From assembly GCA_028701715.1 (NCBI GenBank), contig JAQVQF010000009.1, positions 1 through 21,542 of the forward strand: a stretch of DNA of 21,542 nt. Direction: 5' to 3'. Origin of the DNA: Eubacteriales bacterium (GTDB lineage: Bacteria > Bacillota > Clostridia > Oscillospirales > CAG-382). The first letter of the stretch is position 1. Every line of letters begins with the position of its first letter. The translations under genes were made by a program, and so were the position numbers. The notes below the pieces were generated by a model. That model worked only from the letters and a program-made list of their open reading frames with translations, did not search any database and was not told the DNA's origin. Positions 6,526-13,253 of this stretch are shown one piece after another.

Positions 6526-7812
6526 ATGATAATACACATAGTAAAGCCGGGTGAAACCCTGTATTCCATAGCGCGTGAATACGGAGTATCGGTGCAGGTG
6601 CTTAGCATTAACAATTCCGTTACAGACCCTCAGACACTCGCTGTCGGGCAATCGATAGCCGTTGCCATACCGTCCGTGACCCATACCGTCAGAGCGGGAG
6701 ACACTCTCAATTCCATAGCAGCCGAATACGGAACGACGCTCAACCAGCTGTACAAAAGCAACCTTCTTCTTCAGGGAAAAACGGATATATATGAGGGGCA
6801 AACCATAATCGTATATATTGAAAAAGATCCTGTCGGATCCTATCAGCTCGGAGGCTACGCTTATCCTGACATTTCGGAATATCTTTTAAACATATCTCTG
6901 CCGTTCATGAACTATCTGATGCCCTTTACCTACGGCTTTACCCTTGAGGGAGAGCTTATCGCTCCGGACGACGAATCAATGCTGCGCAGAGCCCGTGTTT
7001 ACGGAACCAGATCCGTACTGCATCTTTCTACCCTTGACGAAAACCAGATGTTTTCCACAAAAAACGCCACTTATATTTTAAATAACCCCGAGCTTTGGGA
7101 AACGCTTTACGATAATCTTCTTGCGACTATACAAAGCAAGGGTTATTATGCGCTCGATGTGGATTTTGAGTTTTTGGGAAAAGAGAACGCGCCGAAATAT
7201 GTGGAATTCATAGCATTCCTAAGGAACAAATTAAATCCTTTGGGCTACGGCGTTATAGTCGCCCTTGCGCCAAAGGTTTCCGACGACCAACCCGGAATCC
7301 TTTACGAGGGACACGATTATAAAGCGCTCGGGGAAGCCGCCAACGCCGTGCTGGTTATGACATACGAATGGGGCTACACCTACGGTCCTCCGCTCGCGGT
7401 TTCACCGATACCCAATATGAGGCGGGTTCTCGATTATGCCGTCACACGTATCGAACCTTCTAAAATATTCCTGGGGATATCCAATTACGGTTATGATTTT
7501 CCTCTGCCGTATGTGAGAGGCGAATCCAGAGCGGATTCGGTATCCACCAGACAGGCGATAAACATAGCCGTAAGCACCGGATCTGAAATATTGTATGACG
7601 AAACGGCAATGGCTCCGTATTTTTATTATACCCAAGACGGAAAACCGCGCGTTGTCTGGTTCGAGGACGCAAGGTCGATACAGGCAAAGCTTGAGCTTTT
7701 ACCTGTATACGGACTGAAGGGAGCGTTATATTGGAATCTTAACCGCGAAAACAATCAAAATCTTACCGTCATTAATTCCACCATAAACCGGGCTGCGGCG
7801 TCATTATTTTAA
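6526..7812 (+). CDS. sleL: SleL/YaaH-type spore cortex-lytic enzyme (2x LysM + GH18)
   Basis: A 428-aa protein matching the size and order of YaaH/SleL. It has LysM repeats at ~2-47 (IHIVKPGETLYSIAREYG) and ~52-97 (THTVRAGDTLNSIAAEYG), then a glycoside hydrolase 18 barrel (~105-428). The GH18 active-site motif reads DVDFE (211-215), Glu215 being the expected proton donor. Members hydrolyse muramic-delta-lactam cortex peptidoglycan as N-acetylglucosaminidases during spore germination. LysM modules hold the enzyme on cortex or coat. There is no signal peptide, as expected for proteins made in the mother cell and packaged on the forespore. ATG 6526 is chosen over the in-frame ATG 6511 because GGGAG lies 8 bases upstream and the LysM domain starts directly there. 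It is followed by a separate spoIIE promoter, so it is probably transcribed alone. Confidence 0.93.
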   Translation: MIIHIVKPGETLYSIAREYGVSVQVLSINNSVTDPQTLAVGQSIAVAIPSVTHTVRAGDTLNSIAAEYGTTLNQLYKSNLLLQGKTDIYEGQTIIVYIEKDPVGSYQLGGYAYPDISEYLLNISLPFMNYLMPFTYGFTLEGELIAPDDESMLRRARVYGTRSVLHLSTLDENQMFSTKNATYILNNPELWETLYDNLLATIQSKGYYALDVDFEFLGKENAPKYVEFIAFLRNKLNPLGYGVIVALAPKVSDDQPGILYEGHDYKALGEAANAVLVMTYEWGYTYGPPLAVSPIPNMRRVLDYAVTRIEPSKIFLGISNYGYDFPLPYVRGESRADSVSTRQAINIAVSTGSEILYDETAMAPYFYYTQDGKPRVVWFEDARSIQAKLELLPVYGLKGALYWNLNRENNQNLTVINSTINRAAASLF

Positions 7813-7867
7813 CGTTTGCTACCCTATGCGCGTCATCGCGTCAAAACAACCTTTAAAAACATAAAAA

Positions 7868-7913
7868 TTCGCCTCCCTCTTCGACATACGTTTCGCCGAC
7901 GCGGCGTTATAAT
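7868..7913 (+). promoter_or_regulatory. spoIIE promoter with three phased Spo0A-box-like motifs
   Basis: TATAAT (7908-7913) has no recognisable -35 hexamer 17 bp upstream. Instead TTCGACA (7880-7886), the reverse complement of the Spo0A box TGTCGAA, lies over the -35 position. Related TTCGCCT (7868-7874) and TTCGCCG (7892-7898) sit exactly 12 bp on each side. In Bacillus, spoIIE is a Spo0A~P-activated sigma-A promoter with boxes near -35. The central box matches the consensus TGNCGAA; the flanking ones each differ at one consensus position. Confidence 0.7.
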
Positions 7914-7947
7914 GCCCTCACTCTCAACGCAAAGGACGGTATAACGG

Positions 7948-10071
7948 ATGTACGGCGAAAGGATTATAAAAAGTCAATTAAAAGAAAGAGTGTTAAAGGG
8001 CTTCTGGTTCGCGTTTTCCTTCGCTCTGTCATGCGCGGAGGCGAAATGCGGTGTTTACCCATTCGGTCTGGCATTGCTGTGCGGTAACAGCGGAAGAGAG
8101 CTTCCCATATTTCTTGGCGTCTTTTCCTCGGGCTTGTTTATGGGGGGAAGCGGTTTGTTCCGTTCGTTGCTTTCCATGGCGGTTTTCGGTATAAAATGGC
8201 TCGCCATACGAAAAAAACGCCGCGCTTCCCTGTGGATTAAGCTTATAACGGCGCTTATTGTCACCTCAGCCGTTGCGCTTTGGGAATTCACCGAAAGAAA
8301 CGTGCTTTTCGAATCGGCGGCGAGAGCCGGCTGTGTTTTCTCAATCCTTCCCATGTTTACCCTTCTTTTTTCCTTTAATACAAGAAACAGTAAGATCATG
8401 CGGGAGATATCGGCGCTGGCGTGGATTTACGCCGCGGTAAAAGCCGCTTCGGTTTTCACTTACGGTGCCTTTTCTCCCTGCCTTGCCGTAGGCGGATTTC
8501 TTACCCTGTATTATGCCCGGGAGGGGGCGTTTTTCGGAGGAATGTGCGGTTTCGCAGCCGGGATGGCGGCCGGAATCGTTTATATGCCGGTACTGGGTAT
8601 AGCGGGTCTCGCCTATGGAATTTTCTGCGACGACATGAGAAAATTCGCTCTTTTCTTCGCGGCGTCTCTTTCGGTGTCGTCGGGAGTATATTTGGCCTCT
8701 CTTTCCGGAGCGTTTCCCGAATTCCTCTGCATTGTGGCGGGCTTTGCCGTTTTCGGAATAATAAGCGGAAAGCTGAGGCCCGTAATAAAAGAAACTATCC
8801 GAAAAAAGGACAGAACGGTTACGCTGAAAAAAATGTCCGCGGCCTTTTCTTCACTTTCGGAAGCCTTCTATGTCGATAATCCTCCGCCCCCAAGCAAAGC
8901 CGAAATTGCCGCAACATTAAAGAGCACGGTTTTTGCGTTATGCGACAGATGCGAATTCCGCGGCAGCAAATGCCGTCTTGACAAATATGACCTTATCAAC
9001 CACCTCACGGAGGTGGCGTGCGGTACGGAGGACGCTCTTCCCAATCATGTCATGCAATCCTGTCCAAAAGCAGATCTGCTCACCGGTCGCGCCTTATCCC
9101 TTGCTTCATCCAAGCAATCGGAAGGCGAAAAGGAAGCAAAGCTTTTGACAGACGGCTACAATTCCATCGCAAGGCTGCTGTGCGCGGCGGGTGAAAAAGC
9201 CGAAGCGGAAAACGTCACCAACCGCGATCTTTCCAGAAGAGCGGCGGATGTGCTGAAAAAGCTCGGCATACCTTTTTCCTTCGTGGCTGTCAGGGGCACA
9301 AGGCTTATGTTGCTTTCCGCATATGGCGCGGAAATGCCCAAAATTAAAGTTTCGGGCGTGGAAATACGCGACCGCCTTTCCGCGGCGCTGGGGATATCCT
9401 TTTCGCTCCCGGAATTTGTAAACCGTGAAAACGGCTGTGAAATGGTACTGAAAGCGCTCCCCGCCATAAAGCTTGAATACGCGAAGGCCGAAGCCTCCAA
9501 GGCCGGGGAACCCGTTTCGGGTGATACCGTCGTTACCTTTGAAAGCGACGCGCTTATGTTTTATTCGCTCCTTGCCGACGGAATGGGTTCCGGGCGGGAA
9601 GCTTCGGTATCCTCACGTCTTGCGGCGTTGTTTATGGAAAAGCTCATCACCGCGGGCGGCGATAAAAAAGAAGCTCTTTCCATGTTGAATAAGCTTCTTC
9701 TTGTCAGAAAGAACGAGGTATATACCACCGTCGACCTGTTGGAAATCGATCGGCTTTCGGGCTGTGCGTCACTGATAAAGGCCGGCGCCGCGCCCACCTA
9801 TCTTTGCAGGGACGGTAAATGCTACAAGCTTGAATCAAGCACTCCTCCTGCCGGGGTGATAGATGATCTTAAGGTTACTCAAACAAGCTTAATGATTAAA
9901 AAAGGCGATTGGTTGGTGATGGTTTCCGACGGCGTTCTGCCCCATAACGCCAGCCTGAGCTTACCGAAGGATAAAAGGACGGCATCCGCTTATGCGTCGG
10001 CTATTCTTGAGGAAAGAAGGGAGGCGGCGTGCCGCGACGATATGTCGGTATGCGTTATACGCGCTTTTTGA
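7948..10071 (+). CDS. spoIIE: Stage II sporulation protein E (SpoIIE) serine phosphatase
   Basis: SpoIIE is a polytopic membrane protein that localises to the polar septum. It dephosphorylates SpoIIAA, releasing sigma-F in the forespore. This 707-aa protein has the family architecture: ~10 hydrophobic segments in residues ~18-275, then a linker with the family's cysteine motif (LCDRCEFRGSKC, 331-342), then a PP2C-like phosphatase domain (~440-707). Catalytic metal-binding motifs are LLADGMGSG (541-549, Asp544), MVSDGV (658-663, Asp661) and CRDDMS (695-700, Asp697/698). It is shorter than the ~800-830 aa Bacillus protein, mostly between the membrane part and the phosphatase. ATG 7948 has AAAGGA 11 bases upstream. 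A Spo0A-type promoter precedes it, matching the known control. I see no terminator between it and the next promoter at 10087. Confidence 0.96.
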   Translation: MYGERIIKSQLKERVLKGFWFAFSFALSCAEAKCGVYPFGLALLCGNSGRELPIFLGVFSSGLFMGGSGLFRSLLSMAVFGIKWLAIRKKRRASLWIKLITALIVTSAVALWEFTERNVLFESAARAGCVFSILPMFTLLFSFNTRNSKIMREISALAWIYAAVKAASVFTYGAFSPCLAVGGFLTLYYAREGAFFGGMCGFAAGMAAGIVYMPVLGIAGLAYGIFCDDMRKFALFFAASLSVSSGVYLASLSGAFPEFLCIVAGFAVFGIISGKLRPVIKETIRKKDRTVTLKKMSAAFSSLSEAFYVDNPPPPSKAEIAATLKSTVFALCDRCEFRGSKCRLDKYDLINHLTEVACGTEDALPNHVMQSCPKADLLTGRALSLASSKQSEGEKEAKLLTDGYNSIARLLCAAGEKAEAENVTNRDLSRRAADVLKKLGIPFSFVAVRGTRLMLLSAYGAEMPKIKVSGVEIRDRLSAALGISFSLPEFVNRENGCEMVLKALPAIKLEYAKAEASKAGEPVSGDTVVTFESDALMFYSLLADGMGSGREASVSSRLAALFMEKLITAGGDKKEALSMLNKLLLVRKNEVYTTVDLLEIDRLSGCASLIKAGAAPTYLCRDGKCYKLESSTPPAGVIDDLKVTQTSLMIKKGDWLVMVSDGVLPHNASLSLPKDKRTASAYASAILEERREAACRDDMSVCVIRAF

Positions 10072-10086
10072 TATGCTCTTTTAATA

Positions 10087-10115
10087 TTGACATTTCGGAA
10101 AAGAGGTGGTAGACT
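10087..10115 (+). promoter_or_regulatory. Promoter of the Gfo/Idh/MocA gene
   Basis: TTGACA (10087-10092), 17 bp, TAGACT (10110-10115). A second TATACT at 10121-10126 is too far from this -35 (28 bp). The predicted start near 10122 leaves a short leader containing AAAGGAAGT before ATG 10150. Confidence 0.7.
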
Positions 10116-10149
10116 GTCGCTATACTATATCAAAAGGAAGTAATTCGCA

Positions 10150-11088
10150 ATGTTAAGAATCGGAACGGTTAATATCGACACCTCTCACGCACCCTCATTT
10201 GCGGAAATACTGTTAAAGGGCGACAGAGCGCGCTATACCGCCATATATAACGACGGTTTCCGCACCGACAAAGACGTGGATGCCTTTATGGTAAAATACG
10301 GTTTGGAAACGCGTTATTATGATCTTGCGGAGATGGCGAAGCATATCGACGTCGCGTTTATACAATCCTGCGACTGGGACAGACATATCGAGCTTTCCTT
10401 ACCCTTTGTTGATGCGGGTATCCCGGTGTTTATCGACAAGCCCCTTGTCGGAAATATAAGGGACCTTGAAACAATTGAAAAATGGAACGCCGAAGGCAAG
10501 ATAATACTCGGTACCTCAGCGATGAGATACACCTACGAGCACGACGATTTCTTCGCAAACGCCAAAACGGAGGATATTATATCATTAACCGCGACCGTGG
10601 GAGTGGACGAATTTAACTATGCCATCCACGCGGTGGAGGAAATCATGGGCTTTATGGACGGTATAAGTCCTGTATCAACTCAGTTCCTCGGCATTAATAC
10701 CGTCGGCGCCGAAGATGATAAAATCGAGGTCGATTCCTACAGAGTATTGTTTGAAAACGGAGTTTCCGCTTATTATCATATCTGCAAAAAGGGTTGGCAG
10801 CCCTCCACGGCGATAATCATGTGTAAAAAGACCACCTATGTTTATAAAATCGATTCCGGCAAGGTATACGAAGCAATGCTTAAAAGGGTTTGCGACTATT
10901 TTGAGGGAAACAAAAGCCGTCTTGCTTCGGTAAAGAGCATGTGCGATTCAATACGCGTGATGCTCGCCGGACGTAAATCGTACCAAAACGGAGGCAGAAC
11001 GGAAAACATATATGAGATCACCGCAAAAGACGGCGGCTTTGACGGATTGGTCTTTTATAAAGGCTATAAAGCCCAGAGCGGATATTGA
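10150..11088 (+). CDS. Gfo/Idh/MocA-family oxidoreductase
   Basis: A 312-aa cytosolic protein with the two-domain layout of this family: Rossmann domain (1-~120) then an alpha/beta substrate domain. The signature near residue 95 reads VFIDKPLVG, equivalent to the usual EKP motif, with Lys97 the expected catalytic or cofactor-contacting lysine. The N-terminal glycine motif is atypical: GTVNIDTSHAPSF replaces GxGxxG/A. The family covers NAD(P)-dependent sugar, inositol and related dehydrogenases; the substrate cannot be inferred. ATG 10150 is supported by AAAGGAAGT 9 bases upstream. It has its own promoter and ends at a bidirectional terminator shared with the convergent zinc-ribbon gene, so it stands alone. 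No transporter or sugar gene is adjacent. Confidence 0.85.
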   Translation: MLRIGTVNIDTSHAPSFAEILLKGDRARYTAIYNDGFRTDKDVDAFMVKYGLETRYYDLAEMAKHIDVAFIQSCDWDRHIELSLPFVDAGIPVFIDKPLVGNIRDLETIEKWNAEGKIILGTSAMRYTYEHDDFFANAKTEDIISLTATVGVDEFNYAIHAVEEIMGFMDGISPVSTQFLGINTVGAEDDKIEVDSYRVLFENGVSAYYHICKKGWQPSTAIIMCKKTTYVYKIDSGKVYEAMLKRVCDYFEGNKSRLASVKSMCDSIRVMLAGRKSYQNGGRTENIYEITAKDGGFDGLVFYKGYKAQSGY

Positions 11089-11101
11089 TACTTAAAAGCA
11101 A

Positions 11102-11142
11102 GAACCGCGGTTTAAAGCCGCGGTTCATTATTTTGATATTTT
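11102..11142. terminator. Terminator between convergent genes
   Basis: GAACCGCGG (11102-11110) and CCGCGGTTC (11118-11126) form a perfect 9-bp stem, followed on the plus strand by ATTATTTTGATATTTTTT. It ends the oxidoreductase gene. The same stem may also stop the minus-strand zinc-ribbon gene, though the A/T tract on that side is weaker. Confidence 0.85.
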
Positions 11143-12432
11143 TTAATATTGATATCCGTAAGGGGGAGGATTCTGAGGCATCTGCGGTTGTTTTTTCGAT
11201 TTGAAGACTGCCATCTTGACTATCTGGAGTACAAGGGAAATAAAGCAGCATATCATGGCGATAAGCAATCCGTTATTGATAAACTTGGTGTCGTAAAAAT
11301 ACCACGCTCCGCCGGTAAGACCTACGGAAAATTCACCGTTTCCGAGTAAAAAATTTAAATTCTCTACAAGATCATGCGCCAAAATCCAGTAAAACGAGGC
11401 TAAAATAAGTGTGATTATCTGAAGCCCGCCGGATTTTCTTTTACAGGATGTCGCTTTTATCCCAAAGATAAAGTCTAATATCATACTGATTATAAGCGTT
11501 AACGGTACCAAACCACAGGCAACGGCGGTTACTATTGAATCGTTTTTTATAAGAATTTTTATATCGTCAATAATAACATCTATTTTATTAAATAAAGGTA
11601 TGCACAGAAACACAACGCCGAGTATGACAAAGCACATTGCGATTATCGCAAATAATTGCGCCGTTTTATTAACGGGCGGTGTGTAAACACCGTAATACTG
11701 CGCTGGCATGGGTTGATTCGGGTAAGGTTGATTATACTGCGCTCCGTAGGGCTGCTGAGGAGCTTGGTACTGTTGTTGATACTGTCCGTATTGAGGCGGT
11801 TGTTGATACTGGTTCTGCTGAGGCGGCCGGTATTGGTTCTGAGGCGGTATATACGACCCCTGCTGTTCGGGTGGCTGCCGGTTTTGCTGATATTGTCCGT
11901 ACTGCTGTTGAGGCTGCTGTCCGTACTGTTGTTGAGGCTGCTGTCCGTACTGCTGTTGGGGCTGCTGCTGTCCGTAATCGTACTGAGGCTTAGGTGGTTG
12001 AGCTTGTTGATACAGATCCTGCGGAGGCTGATTTGCGACGTCGGGCTGCGTTTGATCTTCGACCGCGGAAGCCGCTTCAACAGGTACGGTTTCTTTCGCA
12101 TAAGCCGCTTCAGTAAACGGCGCAGGTTCTTCGGTTATCATTTCAGTTTCAGGAATGATTTCAACCGCAGATATGTCTTCAACCGCAACTGCGGTTTCAC
12201 TCACGGAAACATCCCTGTCATCGGTAAAAATAATCACCGGCTGCGCTTCCGCGGGTTCCGGAACACCCTCCGTAACGGTTTCGGGGATATATTCCGGCGT
12301 CTGGTTCACTTCGGACTTTTGCCGGTCTTCGGGTTCTGGTTCTGAAACAATTTGTTCTTCGATTTTATTGCCGCAATTGGAACAGAATTTTGCGTTGTCG
12401 GAAAGCCGGGTTCCGCAATTCGGACAAAACAT
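11143..12432 (-). CDS. Zinc-ribbon membrane protein with P/Q/Y-rich linker
   Basis: A 429-aa protein. It opens with a zinc ribbon of two CxxC knuckles (MFCPNCG, FCSNCG; Cys3/6/17/20), common at the start of bacterial membrane proteins of unknown role. Residues ~25-130 are acidic (E/P/V-rich). Residues ~130-250 are rich in Gln, Pro and Tyr, with QQPQQQYG octapeptide repeats. The C-terminal part has four hydrophobic segments (~257-281, 298-325, 336-352, 384-406) and ends PPPYGYQY. The disordered, sticky linker sits between a cytosolic zinc ribbon and a four-helix membrane domain. An upstream extension to 12564 is rejected because AAAGGAG stands 8 bases before the codon at 12432-12430 and the promoter lies inside the extension. 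It is monocistronic. Function is unknown. Confidence 0.88.
   Translation of the reverse strand: MFCPNCGTRLSDNAKFCSNCGNKIEEQIVSEPEPEDRQKSEVNQTPEYIPETVTEGVPEPAEAQPVIIFTDDRDVSVSETAVAVEDISAVEIIPETEMITEEPAPFTEAAYAKETVPVEAASAVEDQTQPDVANQPPQDLYQQAQPPKPQYDYGQQQPQQQYGQQPQQQYGQQPQQQYGQYQQNRQPPEQQGSYIPPQNQYRPPQQNQYQQPPQYGQYQQQYQAPQQPYGAQYNQPYPNQPMPAQYYGVYTPPVNKTAQLFAIIAMCFVILGVVFLCIPLFNKIDVIIDDIKILIKNDSIVTAVACGLVPLTLIISMILDFIFGIKATSCKRKSGGLQIITLILASFYWILAHDLVENLNFLLGNGEFSVGLTGGAWYFYDTKFINNGLLIAMICCFISLVLQIVKMAVFKSKKQPQMPQNPPPYGYQY
11894..11965 (-). repeat. 24-bp coding tandem repeat (3 units) in the linker
   Basis: Three 24-bp units (11894-11917, 11918-11941, 11942-11965) encode QQPQQQYG on the minus strand. 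The units are almost identical, so expansion looks recent. Looser Q/P/Y repeats continue on both sides. Confidence 0.9.
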
Positions 12433-12481
12433 GAAAACATCTCCTTTACTGTATATTACTGCCGTTTGTATACTTAAAATA

Positions 12482-12510
12482 ATTTTATCATTGAGTATAT
12501 GCTTTGTCAA
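12482..12510 (-). promoter_or_regulatory. Promoter of the zinc-ribbon gene
   Basis: On the minus strand, TTGACA (12510-12505), 17 bp, TAAAAT (12487-12482). The predicted leader is about 45 bases and contains the AAAGGAG site at 12447-12441. Confidence 0.85.
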
Positions 12511-12556
12511 GCAAAATATTTGGGTATTTTTAGTATTTTCAAGTGTTTTAAACATA

Positions 12557-12593
12557 AAAAGCAAACGGTGAATCGTTGAATCCGTCTGCTTTT
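12557..12593 (-). terminator. Terminator of the aspartokinase-trmK operon
   Basis: AAAAGCAGACGG and CCGTTTGCTTTT form a 12-bp stem with one mismatch. On the minus strand it is followed by T-rich sequence (TTTTTATGTTT). It begins 7 bases after the trmK stop and lies upstream of the zinc-ribbon promoter, separating the two transcripts. Confidence 0.85.
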
Positions 12594-12599
12594 GTTTGC

Positions 12600-13253
12600 T
12601 TAAAAGGTTCTATTTGGCGTTTCGATTATTTTCAAACATTCCTCCGCAAGGCTTGCGTCGTCAAAGCGTTTTGTTCCGCCGTAACGTTTTTTTGCCGCCG
12701 TAAGCACTTTTTCAGCATAAAGACGATATCCGTCGGTGTTCGGTCTGACCCTGCCTAAAAACATGTCGTTATATTTGTATTTAACGAACACATCGTCGTG
12801 ATATGCCGATATGACCGCATAGGGCTTGCCCGATTCGGAGGGATACAGCTCGTTTTCGATTAAATAGCCGTTTTCCCAGAGATACTGCCTGACAAGCTCC
12901 GCTTTTGTCATGGGCTGAATTATCAAGCGGTTGAATTTTCCTTTGCCTCTTTCGATAATATCCGTAATAACCTGACCGCCCATGCCGCATATGCAGGCGG
13001 TATCATATGTTTTACTGATGCTTTCAAAGCCGTCCGAAAGGAAAAATTCCATTTTATCCGCGACACCATACCTTTCGGCGGTGGCTTTGGCTCTTTCAAG
13101 GGGGGCTTTGTTGATATCGGAAGCCGCCGCAGTTACGCATATGCCGTTTTTTATCAGGTAAACCGGCAGATACCCGTGATCGCTTCCTATATCAATAAAC
13201 GTACCGGGCTTCACCAGCTTGGCGGCGCAGGCGAGCCTTTCGCCGAGCTTCAT
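12600..13253 (-). CDS. trmK: tRNA (adenine(22)-N1)-methyltransferase
   Basis: TrmK uses S-adenosylmethionine to methylate N1 of A22 in the D-loop of certain tRNAs, mainly tRNA-Ser and tRNA-Leu types. The 217-aa protein shows the family's SAM-binding motif FIDIGSDHGYLPVYL (19-33), the acidic residue motif ASDINKAPLERA (44-55) and the motif IV equivalent ICGMGGQVITDII (88-100). IIQPM (111-115) is also typical. Length fits the YqfN group. Its ATG overlaps the metH stop in ATGA (13253-13250), which implies translational coupling. It is the last gene of the operon. Placing a SAM-consuming enzyme after methionine synthesis genes is reasonable but not required. In Bacillus, trmK adjoins the Nif3-like gene; that link is broken here. 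Confidence 0.95.
   Translation of the reverse strand: MKLGERLACAAKLVKPGTFIDIGSDHGYLPVYLIKNGICVTAAASDINKAPLERAKATAERYGVADKMEFFLSDGFESISKTYDTACICGMGGQVITDIIERGKGKFNRLIIQPMTKAELVRQYLWENGYLIENELYPSESGKPYAVISAYHDDVFVKYKYNDMFLGRVRPNTDGYRLYAEKVLTAAKKRYGGTKRFDDASLAEECLKIIETPNRTF

Noticed and set aside
7813..7867. Terminator between sleL and spoIIE
   Set aside because: GCGCGTCATCGCGTC gives only a weak stem and no T run follows.
11656..12345. Plus-strand Leu/Arg-rich frame opposite the zinc-ribbon gene
   Set aside because: Its composition is the reverse complement of Gln/Pro/Tyr codon repeats. There is no start signal and the opposite strand has a clear gene.
12433..12564. 44-residue N-terminal extension of the zinc-ribbon protein
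   Set aside because: It would span the predicted promoter and AAAGGAG site; zinc-ribbon proteins of this kind begin at the MFCPNCG start.
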